DNA from: Sulfurimonas autotrophica
GTDB lineage: Bacteria; Campylobacterota; Campylobacteria; Campylobacterales; Sulfurimonadaceae
Reading direction: 5' to 3'
Length of the DNA stretch: 23,337 bases
Assembly (NCBI GenBank): GCA_015662405.1
Contig: DQUE01000167.1
Location: 1 to 23,337 of the forward strand
Shown here one piece after another: positions 23,064 to 23,337 of this stretch; the stretch's first letter is position 1, and each line of letters begins with the position of its first letter. Made by a program: the position numbers and the translations under genes. The notes beneath the pieces were generated by a model. That model was not told the DNA's origin. It made no database searches and saw only the letters and a list, made by a program, of their open reading frames with translations.

Positions 23064-23337
23064 TTATTGCTTTGGTAAAATATGCCCCATCTGGTCACGC
23101 TTAATAGCAAGGTAGTCACTGTTGTGTCTGTTTGACTCAATGACAATGGGAACTCTTTTGACTATCTCTACACCACTAATAGCGTTTACTTTATCGGGGT
23201 TATTTGTAAGGAGCTTGATTTTTTTAATATTGTAGTGATGGAGTATAAAGGTGACAATCTCGTAGGTACGCTCATCTGCTGCAAAGCCTAACTGATGATT
23301 TGCTTCTACAGTATTGAAACCTTTGTCTTGTAGAGCG
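23064..23337 (-). CDS. ribA: GTP cyclohydrolase II (RibA), C-terminal part
   Basis: The last 91 codons of a gene continuing past the window. The fragment reads ALQDKGFNTVEANHQLGFAADERTYEI, followed by KIKLLTNNPDKVNAISG, VPIVIESNRHN and YLAIKRDQMGH. VEAN..LG...D.R.Y and LLTNNP.K are signatures of GTP cyclohydrolase II, the first committed enzyme of riboflavin synthesis. The zinc and GTP sites lie outside the window, and a fused RibB domain cannot be judged. Confidence 0.92.
   Translation of the reverse strand, partial: ALQDKGFNTVEANHQLGFAADERTYEIVTFILHHYNIKKIKLLTNNPDKVNAISGVEIVKRVPIVIESNRHNSDYLAIKRDQMGHILPKQ

Noticed and set aside
1..23337. Mobile elements, CRISPR arrays, tRNA or rRNA genes
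   Set aside because: I found no transposase or integrase, no regular short repeats with spacers, no terminal inverted repeats and no tRNA-like cloverleaf; the signalling operon also shows no obvious change in base or codon use.

Overview
The window looks like chromosomal DNA of a Campylobacterota (epsilonproteobacterial) organism, most likely a free-living Sulfurimonas-type bacterium. The evidence is the AT-rich compact coding, the short ComEC, the PgbA-N-domain protein next to a Csd3-type peptidase and a GlcD-type oxidase, and the dnaB-comEC and ribA-rsmG pairings. As I remember them, these arrangements occur in Helicobacter pylori and Campylobacter jejuni. The genus cannot be fixed by eye. 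I see no tRNA, rRNA, CRISPR array, insertion sequence or prophage, and no gene-free stretch longer than about 300 bases.

Region 1 (1-8741) is housekeeping. The end of priA converges on a csd3-nudix pair read leftward (147-1905). Rightward from a shared intergenic region run a PgbA-N-domain protein, a GlcD-like FAD oxidase and a YihY/BrkB membrane protein (2007-5022). The last of these overlaps tail to tail with the leftward operon ispG-dnaB-comEC (8741-4969), whose genes overlap by one base or abut.

Region 2 (about 8785-17633) is the unusual part. It is a single rightward five-gene operon with overlapping or near-overlapping junctions. It encodes an exported helical-repeat protein with a '[TS]PS[DE]VY' motif recurring about every 38 residues; a 1179-residue hybrid histidine kinase (dCache sensor, poly-HAMP array, GAF, HisKA, HATPase, receiver); a fused STAS-like/CheB/CheR protein; a receiver-GGDEF diguanylate cyclase with catalytic and inhibitory sites present; and a receiver-PAS-HD-GYP phosphodiesterase ending in a degenerate GGDEF domain. 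I read this as a self-contained sensory module that could both make and break cyclic-di-GMP under one kinase, with a chemotaxis-like methylation/demethylation protein. It resembles Wsp in logic but lacks CheA, CheW and an ordinary chemoreceptor. It is the best candidate for a little-described system here.

Region 3 (17648-23337) has a leftward TonB-dependent receptor carrying the CxxxM...HxM residues of the OprC/NosA copper receptors, a possible 35-residue membrane protein, divergent agmatine deiminase and alanine racemase genes with start codons only 16 bases apart, and a leftward ribA (partial)-rsmG-zinc-ribbon protein-unknown protein operon.

Three start codons (ispG, alr and the 35-residue ORF) have no visible Shine-Dalgarno sequence and a -10-like hexamer exactly 6 bases upstream. 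This is the geometry expected of leaderless transcripts.
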